From Microvelia longipes (taxonomy: Eukaryota > Arthropoda > Insecta > Hemiptera > Veliidae), in NCBI GenBank assembly GCA_018340805.1, contig JACMZG010001870.1, positions 49,475,115 to 49,539,114 on the forward strand: 64,000 nt of DNA. The letters run 5' to 3'. This document shows, in pieces, positions 36,880-49,139 of the stretch. Positions within the stretch are counted from its first letter, which is position 1; the number at the start of each line of letters is the position of its first letter. The notes under the pieces were generated by a model. It had not been told where the DNA came from. It saw only the letters and a list, made by a program, of their open reading frames with translations, and made no database searches. The position numbers and the translations under genes were made by a program.

Positions 36880-37582
36880 GATTTGCTTCGCTCGAATATT
36901 AATTACATAAGTTTTACCAGTGGTCACCCATCTAGGCACTGACCACGCTCGATGCAGCATAACTTTTATTATCCAAATAAAATCTTAGATACACTTGTAA
37001 TGAAACGAAACTTAATGCACTTATTTATCACGTAAACCTTTATACACTTATATGCATTATACCTATACACTTATATACACATATATACATTATATACACT
37101 TATATACATTACATACACTTGTATACACGTATACCTATACACTTGTGCCGCATTTTGGCACGAATTGAATTATTATCCGATTTTTTTTAAAAAAAAACGT
37201 ATACAAGTCATTTGATACAAATTAAACTAATGCTGACAATAAGTTGGACCTATATATGACTAAATGAGTGCCAAATCTAAAATCGATTGAAATATTTTTC
37301 TGCGTTTTATGAATTTTTAAAACTCTTTCAGTGTCATTAATCCGGTTAATAGCGTCAATATAGAATATTTTTTGCTGAAAAGCACAACTACACTTAAAGA
37401 TTGATTTTTGTATCAAGTTTCATCTCTCTAGCATAAATACGCTGGGAGCTATCATGACAACAGACACACATGCAGACACCTCCGCAAACACACAAGGCCA
37501 TTTGTGTGTGAAGAAAAGAAAAGAAAAATTTAAGTGACATCCCAGTTTCGGATGTTTTTGCAAACACAATACTATTTCCATA
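36880..37582. repeat. Composite dispersed repeat, copy 2 (interrupted by the LINE)
   Basis: It shares the order of blocks with 14517-15130: CAGATTTGCTTCGCTCG, a 5S-like piece (36913-36962), ACAAGTCATTTGATACAAAT, GATTGATTTTTGTATCAAGT, then ACAGACACACATGCAGACA. Its 3' part (CATCCCAGTTTCGGATG, CAAACACAATACTATTTCC) is also in the 48.74-48.96 kb copy. The remaining tail lies beyond the LINE at 41207-41235. Confidence 0.7.
36913..36962 (-). pseudogene. 5S rRNA-like fragment
   Basis: AGTGGTCACCCATCTAGGCA then CTGACCACGCTCGATGCAGC is about 70% like the reverse complement of the central part of 5S rRNA. It suggests a 5S-derived (SINE3-type) head in this repeat family. Confidence 0.55.
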
Positions 37583-40500
37583 AGTTCCAAAAGTTCAAAA
37601 TTTGGATAAAAATCAACACGATATTTTCCTCAGAATTCAAGAACTTGAAAAAAACAGTAATGAAACTCAAGTAGCAGAATCAAAAGTTTTAAAATCGGGA
37701 CAAGAAGACGAAGAAATTAAAAAAATTTCTAAAATCGATAATACGAAAAAAGCGGGAAATAATCAAGGACAAAACAGTGTTGCAAGAAACAAAAAAGACG
37801 AAAAGAACAAACCTGTTCCTGATAAGAAAACAGATGATAGTGGAAAAAAAGAAAACAATGTCAAATTTGACGAAAAAGAAAATGATAAAAATCAAACAAA
37901 GGATGATGAAAACCAGGTTAAAAATAAAAACGAAAAGCATAAGTGGTCTGAGATGGTGAAAATGAAAAAAGCGATAATCGGTCAAGCTAGCGATAGTGAA
38001 AATAAATTGATAGGAGTAGCCCCATTACCGCCGAAAACATACATACATGTAAGTAGAGTGGCCGAAGGAACATCAAAAGATGATATTATTGATTACATAA
38101 AAAAACGAATACCAAAAGCTGACGTTTTATGCGTTCCGTTAAACAAAAACCTTTCTTATCCAACTTTTAAAGTTGGGGTTGATCAAAACGAGTCTGAAAA
38201 CCTACTAGAACCCGAGTTTTGGCCTACTCACGTTATGGTGAGGCCTTTTTTATGGCGACGCCGACCGAGCTACCCGAGAAAAAGATAAAGGGTCTCAGTA
38301 AAATGTACGTATTTATTATGCAAATGCTCAATGCCTAAAGAACAAAATAGAAGATTTTGAAATAACATTGAAGAACAAAGGAATAGATGTAGCTGTGATA
38401 GTTGAACACTGGGGTGTGAGAACGAGATAGCTTTAATTAATACGATGACGGGTATGATGTGAAATCATATTACTGTAGACATGATAGGCAACACGGAGGC
38501 ACGCTATCTATGTTAAAAATGACATCAAATCTAAAGAGATCAGTGTCGGCTCAGAGGAAATGAATGGTGAGTTATCGTGCGTAGAACTGATTGACAAAAA
38601 TATTATTATATTAGCATGTTACAGATCAGACAAGGGAGATAAAGAAAGTTTTATTAATATTCTGTCCAAAGCACTGGATTCTTTGTCTGCCAGAGAGAAG
38701 TATGTGATCTGTGTGGGGATTTTAACTATAAATTTAATATCAATAAGAAGGAAAATGAAACTCTTATTAATTTTTTTTAGAATATGACATGAGATTATTA
38801 ATTAACGAAGCAACGAGAGGCAAAAATTGCCTTGATAATGTTTTTTCAAATCTATCAGAAGGTATATCGTATGAGATATCAGGACAACTCGCTGATCACC
38901 TTGATTTATTAATCAATGTGAAAACAGATACCAAGGTTAAAACAGAATACATTTGGAAAAGAACGTACTCGGAAGATCAAATATTATCTTTCTTATTTGG
39001 TCTAACTGTCACGGATTGGCAATCAATATTATGAAAAATGACTTAAATACTCAAGTATCGAATTTCATGGCCAAGTTAATGTGGAACTATCAAGAATGTT
39101 TTCCCCTAGGAGAGTGAGCAATAAGAAGAGAGTTAACAGAGCCCTTGGTATAATAATAAATTAAAAGAAATGCACGAATATGTTCTCATGTTATTTGACC
39201 TCAAACAAGCCTATGGCAAAATATTTGAACAGGTGTATGCAGAGGAAAAAAGAAAGTATAGAAAAGCCCTGAAAAGTGAAAAAAAGAAGCATTATACTAA
39301 ACGCATTAATAAGGCTAACAACAAAGTAAAGGAATCATGGAAAATCATGAACTCAATTCAGGGAAAGAAGACAAACAGTTGCCTAGATGTTGATCCTGGG
39401 TATGTGAATGATTACTTTATATCATCAGTAAACAAAAACTGCATTACAGGTTAATAAAAGATACCGATAAGTCTCTTAGGGCTGTAAAAACAGTTAATCA
39501 TAATGCAGAAAAATTATCAAAATTTGGTAAAGACGGTGTATCTGCCACAGATATTCTCAGGATAGTTAACAAACTGAAAAATTCAGAAAGTAAGGATATT
39601 TATGGCTTATCTGTAAATCTTTTAAAGAAGATGGCACCTATTATCATTGAGCCTCTAACTTTTATTGTTAACAGGTCTTTGAGAGAGGGTATTTTCCCTG
39701 AGGCTTTTAAACTGTCGCGAGTCGTACCTGTTTACAAAAAAGGTGACCCATCAATAGTAAGTAACTACAGACCTGTAGCTATTATACCTGTTATAGGGAA
39801 GATAATAGAAGTAATAATAATAAAGACACACAGCAACATTTTGAAGGAAATAGTTTATTTGCAAATGAACAGTATGCGTATAGGAGTAAAAGATCAACTG
39901 TAAGTGCTGTACAGTCAGCTGCAGAGACCATCATTGAGGGGTTTGAGAATAAGGAGATCACAATAATGGCATGTTGTGACCTCTCTAAGGCGTTCGATCT
40001 TATGCCACATGATATATTTTGAAGAAAAGGCTGAGTATTATCATATTGAAGATGAAGCGTTAGCAATGTTAAAAAACTATGGAACCAGTCGAAGGCAGCA
40101 AGTTGTTTTGAATAGTGTGACTTCATCGCCACAGCTAGTTAAGCTTGGCATTGGACAAGGAACGCATCTTGGAGCCACAGCCTTTATAATAGATATGAAT
40201 GATCTACCATCGTACCTGAAACAAAAACATGATGAAATAGAAAAAAAGCAAAAAAGAAATAAATCAGATAAAATAAGCTTCAATTAAGAGTGTTTGCTAT
40301 TCAGATGATGACAACATATTGGTTTCAAGTGGACATGAAGGAGAAGCTGAAGAAGTACTTTATCATCTTGTTGATGAGGCCAACAAATGGTTCAATTTTA
40401 ATGGTTTTGTAATGAACCAAGATAAGACACAGATAATAAAGTTCTCGCTCAGAAAGGAAGATCCTAAACAAGTTATAAAATTTCTAGGATTTTATATGGA

Positions 40501-41206
40501 TAGCAAGCTAAGTTGGAAAGACCATGTCTCATATTTAGAGAAGAAGTTGTCATCCACTGTATATATCATGTATAAATTGAAAATGTATATAGAAGGTACT
40601 TACCTGAAGATGGCCTATCATGCGATATTCGAGAGTAAGATGAGTTACGGTATTCTGGTGTGGGGGCATGTCAATTTAGAGGAAATACTTAAGAAGCAAA
40701 AAAAGTAATAAGAATAATAGCTGGAAAAGATCGATATGAGCATTGCAAACCTCTCTTTAGAGAACTTAAAAATACTTACAGTTCAATTTATATATTTATA
40801 CATGCTGAAGTATGTAAAAAGTAATAGCAGTCAATTCAACACGCATGAAGAGGTTCACAGTTACGACACTCGGAATAGAAGGGATTTGAAAGGAAGTAGC
40901 CACCGACTAAATAAATCTAAAGTAGGATTTGGCCATTTAGGCATTAAATGTACAATAAGTTAAACGATGCTGTTAAAAACCAGGAAATTGACAAATTTAA
41001 TAAAATAGTCAAGGACTACTTACTTGATAATCCCTACTATAGTTTAAATGAATTTTTCAAAGATAATAAAAAAAGATATATTCAAAATCTAGGAGTGAAT
41101 ATCCAGTGTGAATATCTTTGTATTGTATGTAATGACGAATGTATACCCCAAAAGGGTCTTAAACATAATAAAGATTTATTTATTTATTATTATATTTATC
41201 ATATAC
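37583..41206 (+). mobile_element. Jockey/CR1-like non-LTR retrotransposon (LINE), nearly full length, decayed
   Basis: The element contains an ORF1-like protein, an apurinic-type endonuclease, a reverse transcriptase and a C-terminal region in the usual LINE order, all on the plus strand. It ends in AATAAAGATTTATTTATTTA and related TTA/TTTA repeats, a tail like those of Jockey-group elements. ORF2 is broken by several frameshifts, so this copy should be inactive. Both flanks belong to one dispersed repeat: the left ends at ...TTTCCATA near 37582 and the right resumes with CATATACCTACG near 41203. Other copies of that repeat (48.9 kb, and 51.7 kb reversed) read through this junction uninterrupted, which defines the insertion. 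A short target duplication (CATA-like) is possible. Confidence 0.9.
37602..38288 (+). pseudogene. LINE ORF1-like protein, about 228 aa
   Basis: The first 120 residues are very rich in Lys, Glu, Asn and Asp with no hydrophobic core, as in basic, disordered ORF1 N-termini. From about residue 145 a compact domain begins: TYIHVSRVAEGTSKDDII, then FKVGVDQNESENLLEP and EFWPTHVMVRPFLWRRR. The FWP motif followed by V.VRPF is typical of the RRM-like C-terminal domain in Jockey-superfamily ORF1 proteins, which bind element RNA. The reading frame opens at a TTG and an in-frame stop lies at 37581-37583, so the original ATG is missing or the 5' end is truncated at the junction with the older repeat. The frame is otherwise intact, unlike ORF2. 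I see no CCHC zinc knuckles. Confidence 0.75.
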
Positions 41207-41220
41207 CTACGATTGAATGA
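38305..41220 (+). pseudogene. LINE ORF2: endonuclease plus reverse transcriptase, multiple frameshifts
   Basis: The EN domain starts at 38305 with YYANAQCLKNKIEDFE and AVIVEHW. It continues through LACYRSDKGDKESF, a GDFN motif recovered one frame away near 38718, and ADHLDLLI near 38910. A Lys-rich linker follows (39230-39390). RT begins near 39610 and includes VPVYKKGDPSIVSNYRPVA (39723-39779), the catalytic block CCDLSKAFDLMPHD (39970-40012), GIGQGTHLGATAF (about 40147) and YSDD at 40298-40309, a YADD variant. KFLGFYMDSKLSWKDHV and a C-terminal HSYDTRNRRDL block (near 40858) complete it. The protein would nick DNA and copy element RNA at the target. At least six frame changes break it, consistent with an old copy or with indel-prone sequence. 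The catalytic residues remain recognisable. Confidence 0.88.
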
Positions 41221-41345
41221 GGAAAAGTAACCAAGAAAAAAAGAAACTGAAATGGCCAGAATTCACAATGATAGTAAAATGAGCTGTGGAGTTTTAAAAT
41301 AGGGAAAATAGCAAGATGTCTCTTCACTTAATATATATTTATTAA

Positions 41346-41386
41346 CAGAGCCGACTTTCAAACTTAACAGTTAGTTCGTCATCAGA
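41346..41386 (-). ncRNA. Hammerhead-like motif, left arm of the 41.4 kb element
   Basis: Minus strand: CTGATGA (41379-41385), stem II GAACT/AGTTT, GAAA (41356-41359), GTCGGC, then UC. The stem III palindrome is broken by one base and stem I starts with a T-T clash, so this copy looks decayed. Confidence 0.42.
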
Positions 41387-41492
41387 GCCTGTAAAAGCGA
41401 TGTAAAGAAGCTAGGAGACAAAGCTGTCAGACACCAAGCATCTGGACAAATCTATTACATCTTTCTCCTAGCTTTTTCACTTCTATTTAAAG

Positions 41493-41534
41493 GGCACTGA
41501 TGACGATCTGTTAAGTTGGAAAGTCGCCTCTGTC
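41493..41534 (+). ncRNA. Hammerhead-like motif, right arm of the 41.4 kb element
   Basis: CTGATGA (41497-41503), a 4-bp stem II with wobble pairs, GAAA (41519-41522), GTCGCC, UC (41529-41530), then UGUC, which pairs with GGCA (41493-41496) as a 4-bp stem I. The predicted cleavage follows 41530. Confidence 0.55.
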
Positions 41535-41565
41535 AAAAAAATATATATTAAGTGGAAAAACATAT

Positions 41566-43034
41566 TTCTTTCCAATCCAGAATTTATAATCGTTCGTTCA
41601 ATAAATCTAGAATGAAAAAAAATTATTGAACAAACCCGTGACAACAAAAACCAACCCGAGAGAGTAAAACAAGAGATTCGATTTGAGAAAAACCAAAAGC
41701 CCATCTGGCGTTTCGCTTCATCGAATACCTTTTAGCGGATTGTAACTGGCTAAGCTAAACCAAAAACGTTTCAGTTCGAAAAGTTTTAAAATTGGTATAA
41801 GGTGACCAATGCCAGACCGCTGAGCAAGACAGGTATGCCGAGAATCAACCGATAAATTAATCTACGCACAAAAAACCCTTTAACAGTTTTCAAAGCGAAA
41901 TTAACTTTTATATAAGTCAATCGATATTTTAATTAGTGATTGATGTATTCCAATTAACTTTATGTATTTGTTTGGTTTTGAGAAGGTAAAACATATATTT
42001 AGGATATTTATGTATTTTTTTAGTTTTTTTAAACATAATAATCTATGTAAATTTTGCTGTTGAGTAACTTAAATCGTAGAGTGAACTATAAAAACCCTTT
42101 TTTCACAGTTTTCTCTTAAAAGGCTTAAAAACTTGCAAAAAGCCTCATGAGAAAAGACGAAGGGTAAAAAAAGGGGCTTAGGATATGGAATCAGGAAAAG
42201 CTGAGGCTTAATCAAGGGAAATTTCCTTGAGTTTCCCCTGGTTGGGGTTAGCGAGCAATAACAGCCCTTATGTTGCCGTTGTGTACCATTGCATCCTCTC
42301 CCACTCCATTTTATTTATACCTTTTAAAAAAGTTCATTCCAATTTAAATGAAGGGTTTACTGTGGGAGTGTGAGAGTGCAGTTGAAACCCATTTCCCAAG
42401 GATACTCCAACGTTTTTAACTATGTTTTATTTAAATATTAGCAGAGACTATTAGAAAGAAGGGAGTTGAATTAAAAAAATCAAGACAAACCTTTTGTCTT
42501 AACCTTCTGTTGATAGAAAGTGCAAACTGAACTCTCTGTATGATTGTACCTCTTAGCGTGTTCTTCTGTAGACCTTGCCTAAATCAGGCTAAAAGGCCCT
42601 AAAGCGACTTTTAATTTATTAAGTGTAAAATATGTAGCAGTTGTTACATAATTTAGCATCGTTGGGAGAATTCAACAGTTTGTGACAGTTATAAATGTTC
42701 GTACACTTATTACTAAGCGACTCGGCACTAGAAACGAAACTCTACCAGATTTAGTTTCCTTAGTAATCAGATCAACAATTCCAGATTTGCAGAGCAATGC
42801 GTTTCGCAGTGGAAGCGTGCTGGGTCCATAACCTGTTAAATAAAACGTAATAATTCTAAACCAAAATTACACAGTATATTAATATTTAAGAAAAAACATT
42901 TTACATAAAACGTTTTGCGTCTATTTTTATGTTACTTTGATAAAAAAAACACCTGGGCACAGTGTAGCCAACCAAATCATTGAATAAGAAAATGCAACAT
43001 CAGACTTTTCATTTAACACTGTATTATGTCCTAC
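41566..43034. other. No gene seen outside the tRNA-half
   Basis: Unique AT-rich sequence. Confidence 0.7.
42793..42833 (+). pseudogene. 5' half of an initiator-Met tRNA-like sequence
   Basis: CGCAGTGGAAGCGTGCTGGG then TCCATAACC matches the D-arm to anticodon-loop half of animal tRNA-iMet with one or two differences. The acceptor 5' side is poor and the sequence stops right after the anticodon region; no 3' half follows. The reverse complement (GGTTATGGACCCAGC) is also the type of primer site used by some copia elements. Confidence 0.55.
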
Positions 43035-43076
43035 ATCTCCGAAGAGGTCACCCGTAGTGGAAGCAAAACGTCAGAT
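43035..43076 (+). ncRNA. Degenerate hammerhead-like motif, 43.0 kb
   Basis: CCGAAGA (43039-43045) replaces CTGAAGA. Stem II is TCAC/GTGG, the GAAA is AAAA, then ACGT and C. Stem I ATCT/AGAT (43035-43038 with 43073-43076) is intact. Two core substitutions should abolish activity. Confidence 0.3.
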
Positions 43077-43121
43077 AAATTATCTATCCAAAAACCTTCA
43101 CCACTGGTAGAACTACACCTT

Positions 43122-43560
43122 TAATCGATGTAACTAATCAAAAGCTAAGTAATCAATATAACTAATCAAAACTAAGTAATCAAGGTAACTAATCAAAAGC
43201 TAAGTAATCAATATAACTAATCAAAACTAAGTAATCAAGGTAACTAATCAAAAGCTAAGTAATAAAGGTAACCAATCAAAAGCTAATTAATCGATGTAAC
43301 TAATCAAAAGCTAAGTAATCGATGTACCCAATCAAAATCTAAGTAATCGATGTAACTAATCAAAAGCTAAGTAATTGATGTAACTAATCAAAAGCTAAAC
43401 AATCAAGGTAACCAATCAAAAGCTAAGTAATCAATGTAACTATAATCAAAAGCTAAAACAATCAAGGTAACCAATCAAAAGCTAAGTAATCGATGTAACC
43501 AATCAAAATCTAAGAAATTGATGAAACCAATCAAAGCTAAGTAAACGGAATCATGAAACC
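43122..43560. repeat. Minisatellite, 28-bp unit
   Basis: AATCAAAAGCTAAGTAATCG ATGTAACT, about 16 copies. Confidence 0.9.
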
Positions 43561-45295
43561 CTAAGTTATTGATTAAACTATTCAAAGCTCAGTAACTAAA
43601 GCTATCAAAACTGAATTAAAAAGCAAACAAATCAGGTTATAAAAAAATACATCTTATTGCTTAAGGATCTGTAAACTACATTTAGAGGTTTTTTCTTAAG
43701 GTTTACATCGGAAAGGTAAAATCCAAGGTCAAAAACATAAATCACACTCAAACTTAACCGTTTTAAGAAAGGCTGCTCTAAAAACTTGAGGCGACCAATT
43801 TATAAAATCCTTAAATAGAAATAAAGTAAATATTTCAATTAGATTTCATTTAAATCGCTAATTAGTGAGTTTTCTGATTCCCTTTTTAAAGTTTCGCTAC
43901 CCATCTAAATGCCACCTGCGTGTGAATTTAATAGATCAACATTTTCAAAGTAGAAAATTAAATGGGTAAATAGAAAAATCTGTAAACTTTAATTAATTCT
44001 AGGTAAATATTCAGAAAATATATATTTCAGGATACGCGATCCCTAAATAAATAATTCCGAAAGAAATTCGCAACACTATAATAAAAGTATACTAAGTAAA
44101 ATAAGTACAAAGAAAATGCTATAACTTGAAAACAATAAAAGATAATAAATTATAACTCGGGTACTTTGAAACAAAACAAGGAGAAAAATCAGTGATGTTA
44201 AGGAAAAGCTGCAAAAGATGCTTTTCAGTGCCCTCTACCTATTGATTTGTTTTTCAAAAGAAAGAAAAGTAGAAGAAAACCCTTAAAGGAAACTATAAAA
44301 AGGGATAAAAGGGGTCCTTGGCTGGACTAGCCCTCTGGCTAACGACCCTTCTGCCTCTTTCAAATTCTAACGTTTCAATTTTAACTTTAACCCCAAAATG
44401 TTCATATAAATCATTAGAAATAATTAATTTATAACATTATAATAAAAAAAAAAACAATTTGAACGAAATAAATCTATGTATGAATAAATTAAGTTGGTAT
44501 TAAAAGTATTATGAAGAGTATATAATAACATACATAACGATTTAAAAGAACTATTATGTTCATCAAGAGGCAGCGAAAACGTCTTACTGCTCTGCCCTAC
44601 AGAATTCCTTTGATATGTTGCCTCACTATTATGGCAGACTTAACACCTTAAAACGATAATGATTTTTGGCAAGATCTAACCGCTAGTGCTTAAAAGGTTT
44701 GATTCTATGCAATAAAGAATTCAAGTATTTTACGGAGATTTTTCTACCAATACAGTACATTTAAATGATCTTCATAATTTTGTTAGGAGACTTAAAAAAT
44801 CTAAACGCACAATAGGGATTCTAGAAGTTGCACAGAGTACAATAACGATAATCAGTTATTATTACCGATTGATAAGTTTAATAATGTTAAGTTAGTTAAG
44901 ATAAGTTGATAAAATTATAAATCAATTTCTTTTAAACCAATAGATCGTCTTCAAGTTGTTTATTGTGTGTTTAATTGACAATGATTCCTGCAATTCATGG
45001 ATTTTTAATTAAAGATTTTAGAACAAGTGTGATTACTATAACAAGCATAATTTGTAATTGAATGTCCACCAGTAACCAAAAATAACCTCTACAACTTAAT
45101 GTAACTCTATTATCCTACAATATAATCAAAACTAATTGAATTCTTCAATTTTTTAAAATATATTTTTATTGTTTTTTAGTTTTTTTAAAAAAAATATTTT
45201 AATGGGTTATTTCAATGTTTGTAAAAAGATAGTAAAATTGTAAAATAAAACATTCATAAAAAATTAAAAAATGAGTAATGCGATTGAAGGCTTGA
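43561..45295. other. No gene seen
   Basis: Unique AT-rich sequence. Confidence 0.75.
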
Positions 45296-45872
45296 ATATT
45301 AGGATATTGTAAGTCTATAGTGGTAGGATAATGTCAGTCTATAGTGGTAGGATAATGTCAGTCTATAGTGGGTAGGATAATGTCAGTCTATAGTGGGTAG
45401 GATAATGTCAGTCAATAGTGGCTAGGATACAGTCAGTCTACAGTGGGTAGGATAGTGTCAGTCTATAGAGGCTAAGATATTGTCAGTCTATAGAGGCTAA
45501 GATATTGTCAGTCTATAGTGGGGATAATGTCAGTCTACAGTGGGTAGGATAATGTCAGTCTATAGTGGGTAGGATATTGTCAGTCTATAGTGGGTAGGAT
45601 AATGTCAGTCTATAGAGGCTAGGATATTGTCAGTCTACAGTAGGTAGGATAATGTCAGTCTACAGTGGGTAGATAATGTCAGTCTAAGTGGGTAGGATAA
45701 TGGTCTATAGTGGGTAGGATGTCAGTCTATAGTGGTAGGATAATGTCAGTCTACAGTGGGTAGGATAATGTTAAGTCTACAGTGGGTAGGATAATGTCAG
45801 TCTATAGTGGGTAGGATAATGTTCAGTCTACAGTGGCTAGGATATTGTAAGTCTATAGTGGGTAGGATATTG
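45296..45872. repeat. Minisatellite, 25-bp unit
   Basis: GTCAGTCTATAGTGGGTAGG ATAAT, about 23 copies. Confidence 0.92.
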
Positions 45873-48609
45873 ATGGTAACTATTAGTTGGTTTATGTTAC
45901 CCGAAGTTAACAGGAGCAAATAATGACAAATCCTTAGGCATCTGTAGAGCAATAAGTCAGTGGAGACAATAAAGAAGACCCTAAGTAAGAGTAAAACACA
46001 AGAAACAAATTTTGATCTGAGGATCCGCGTAAGAGGATAATTTTACGGATTAGGATTCTAAGCGCACTGGGGGATTCCATTCCTACCAGGAAAATATTGA
46101 AGCATGGATTCAATGCGTAAGAATTTACCAATATTGTTCATTATAAGTAGTAAAAGTAATTTTTAGTAATTTTCCCAGTAAAAACGTAAAAGAACTTAGA
46201 ATGGTAACGCGGATCTCAATCATTATGATCAAACCATAAAGCAAACGTTTGTTCAAAACGAAAGAATACTAATTCAAAGGATTAATTCCCGATGAACTAA
46301 AATTCACAGAAAGGGAACGAATTGCACGGAGTAAAAGAAAAGGTTATTAATGCTCCGTCTAACGAGGAGCACTTACAAAGAAACAAAACAATTATTTTTA
46401 CTTAGCTCTCTTTAAGTCTCAACTTAACTCAACTTTAAGTATTACTTTAAACTACAAAGCATCTTAAGAACTTCAAAGCATTCATTACGAGCTGCAATTA
46501 TAAACCTAGCCAGGGAGGAGTAATATTTTTACAACGACTTGGGTTTGTTTGTTTTTTCTAAAACAATTTTTCTCGTTTCCCTTTGATACAGTCGAACCTA
46601 CATCAGCTTCTCTAGAAGTATGAGTAATTAAAATAATATTTGGATAATATAATAGTCATTTAAGATAAAAATATGTTAATGAAAGAAATTCTATAACTGG
46701 GATAAACTTGAAAGACAAATTTTCTTTGAAATCCATTATTTCCTGTTCAAGCTTATTTTTTTGGCTTCAGAGTTATTGCGACATATTTTATGTATACTAC
46801 GATTTGAAAAAAATAAATATTTCTTAAAAAAACTCAAATGCCTCCAGTACAATATGGCTGTCTATTAGCTTCTTGTCTTAAAACAGTTTCAAACACATCT
46901 TTAGTGTCGTTATTTAAACTTTATTCTTATTGTATATCAATGCCTTTGCCGCTACACATCTTTCTCATTGGAACCAAAATATTTCTTATATAAACCCGGA
47001 CTAACTTTAGTAGGATACGTTTATAATTCCTTTTTACGATGTAACAGTAAGACCAACGCTGTAAGGAATTTATTTGCTTAAGAGCGCTTTTTAGGATAAT
47101 ACGTAACGGATTGTTGTACTATTGATGTACTAAATAAGTAACTAATTGTTGTACTAAATAAGTAACAGATTGTTGTAACAAAATAAGTAACAGATTGTTG
47201 TACTATTGATGTACTAAAAATAAGTAACTGATTGTTGTACTAAAAGTACAGATTGTTGTACTATTGATGTACAAAATAAGTAACTGATTGTTGTACTAAA
47301 TAAGTAACAGATTGTTGTACTATTGATGTACTAAATAAGTAACTGATTGTTGTACTAAATAAGTAACAGACTGTTGTACTATTGATGTACTAAATAAGTA
47401 ACTGATTGTTGTACTAAATAAGTAACAGATTGTTGTACTATTGATGTACAAAATAAGTAACTGATTGTTGTACTATTGTAAAACACAAAAGACTTTTTAC
47501 ATAGATTAGAAAAAATAAATAAATAGAGTAAGAGATAAAAATAAGACAATTACAATAATAATAATAATAAGCAACTTTGAACGATAGATATCAGATTGAT
47601 AAATATCTGGTTTTATTATTTAATTTGGGTGAGTTTGAACTCGAGTAAGGATATTAATGTTGTTTTTATTATTTCATAAATATTCCAAGCAATATGCTTA
47701 AAATTAAAGAAAATAAAGAAATGAATAAAATACTTAATTAACTAAATTATTCCGTAAGTAATTTTGTCAAGACGAAGAACAGTCGAACAATAAACTTGAA
47801 AATACATAGGATGGAAAAACTAAGAAAAACCAGTTAAGTCTGGTGACTTAGTAGTCGGAATAAAGTGTGAATACCAGTATTACTCTGTTTTAAATAATCT
47901 CAGAGTTCATATAGTGGAGGCGGTGTCTGTTGCAAGTTTTACTGTTTTAAAGGCAAGGGGGGGGCGGTTATAGAGGAAAAAGCGTTGTATTTAATGTTGT
48001 GGAAGTCTGGATTCTAAAGGAGAGAGGGGGAGGGGGAGGTTGTGGACCAGAAAGACTAAAGCGCTATAAATGAGTAAGAACTAAGGAAATAAAATCCTCC
48101 CTTTCCTAAATAGAGGGGGAGATCAGTAAAAGAGTAGAAAAAAAGGAGTATTCTGGAACCGATCCAATGTTTAACTTTTAGACAACCCTCTGTATCTAAA
48201 ACCCAAACAGTAGATAACCCAGTGTCGAATTCTAACAAAACTAACCTCCTCTCCCTTCTTACCCCCTCCCCTTCCTACTCCCCACTCTTCCTTTTCCTGT
48301 GAAAATGGCTTCCTCTATCCCTATTCAATACTCCTCTAACTTTTATTCCTTCAAAAATACAGAAAAAATGAAAAAAGAGTTACTATCAATTTTACTTCTC
48401 CAAAAAATTATCAAATGTAACTATTTGTTATAAAGTTGGATAGATGATTAGTCAATTAGAAGCGATTAAAAAAAGTTGTTTATTTCAAGATAAAGTACAA
48501 ACTTCACTCTTCCATACTTCTCTTATAAGAATTAAACAATGCTTACTTAAAAAAGATAATGAAGTTATATTTATTGATTTTTCTTTTAGCTAATTTAATC
48601 TTTTAGCTT
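45873..48609. other. No gene seen outside the 47.1 kb array
   Basis: Unique sequence with purine-rich GGGGAGG patches near 48030. Confidence 0.7.
47105..47480. repeat. Minisatellite with about 60-bp higher-order unit
   Basis: TAAGTAACTGATTGTTGTAC alternates with TAAGTAACAGATTGTTGTAC plus TATTGATGTAC. Confidence 0.92.
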
Positions 48610-48672
48610 TAATGTGGTCCGCATGTCGGGCGAATTTCCTTTGAATGCGTGTTTCCGTGCTTAACAACAATC
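48610..48672 (+). repeat. Isolated copy of the 9-kb foldback/SINE head
   Basis: GTGGTCCGCATGTCGGGCGA, TTTCCTTTGAATGCGTG and TTTCCGTGCTTAACAAC match 8950-9115. Confidence 0.75.
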
Positions 48673-48734
48673 CCGGTTGGAATGATATTTTTTTCTAAAT
48701 ATATATTTATATAATAATATATTCTAAATAGTAT

Positions 48735-48960
48735 AACTACAGCGGTAGATTGATTTTTCTACCAAGTTTCAATTCTCTAGCAATAATACACTGGGCGCTA
48801 CGATAATAACAGACACACATACAGACAGACAACTTTGAGAAAACAATCAGTAGGACCTTCAAACATCTGAAACGGATAATTCCGGTTACATCCCGGTTTC
48901 AGATTTTATGAAAACACAATATTTTTCCTATATAGCTACGGTATAAATAAGGAAAAGTAA
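48735..48960. repeat. Partial copy of the composite dispersed repeat
   Basis: GATTGATTTTTCTACCAAGT, CTGGGCGCTACGATAATAAC, ACATCCCGGTTTCAGA and GAAAACACAATATTTTTCC match the 37.4-37.58 kb copy. It reads through the LINE insertion point without interruption. Confidence 0.7.
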
Positions 48961-49139
48961 AATTATGAATTATGAATCGTTTGCTGTAATACTTTTTATT
49001 ACATCGAATTTCAACTTGCAGATTTGTTTAAAAAGAAAAACTCTGTTTACGATTTTGTATTGTTCGTTGCAGTGCTAATATTACATTCTTTCCAACTACA
49101 TTTCATTTTGATTCTATGCTGGTAAGTAATTTTAAAGTA

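Larger units (their letters stand above)
41313..41565. mobile_element. Short inverted-repeat element with facing hammerhead-like ends
   Basis: The left end reads CACTTAATATATATT, ACAGAGCCGACTTTCAAA; the right end is its reverse complement (GGAAAGTCGCCTCTGTC, ATATATATTAAGTGG). About 250 bp long, no ORF. The left end and part of the interior recur at 10.64-10.79 kb. Confidence 0.65.
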
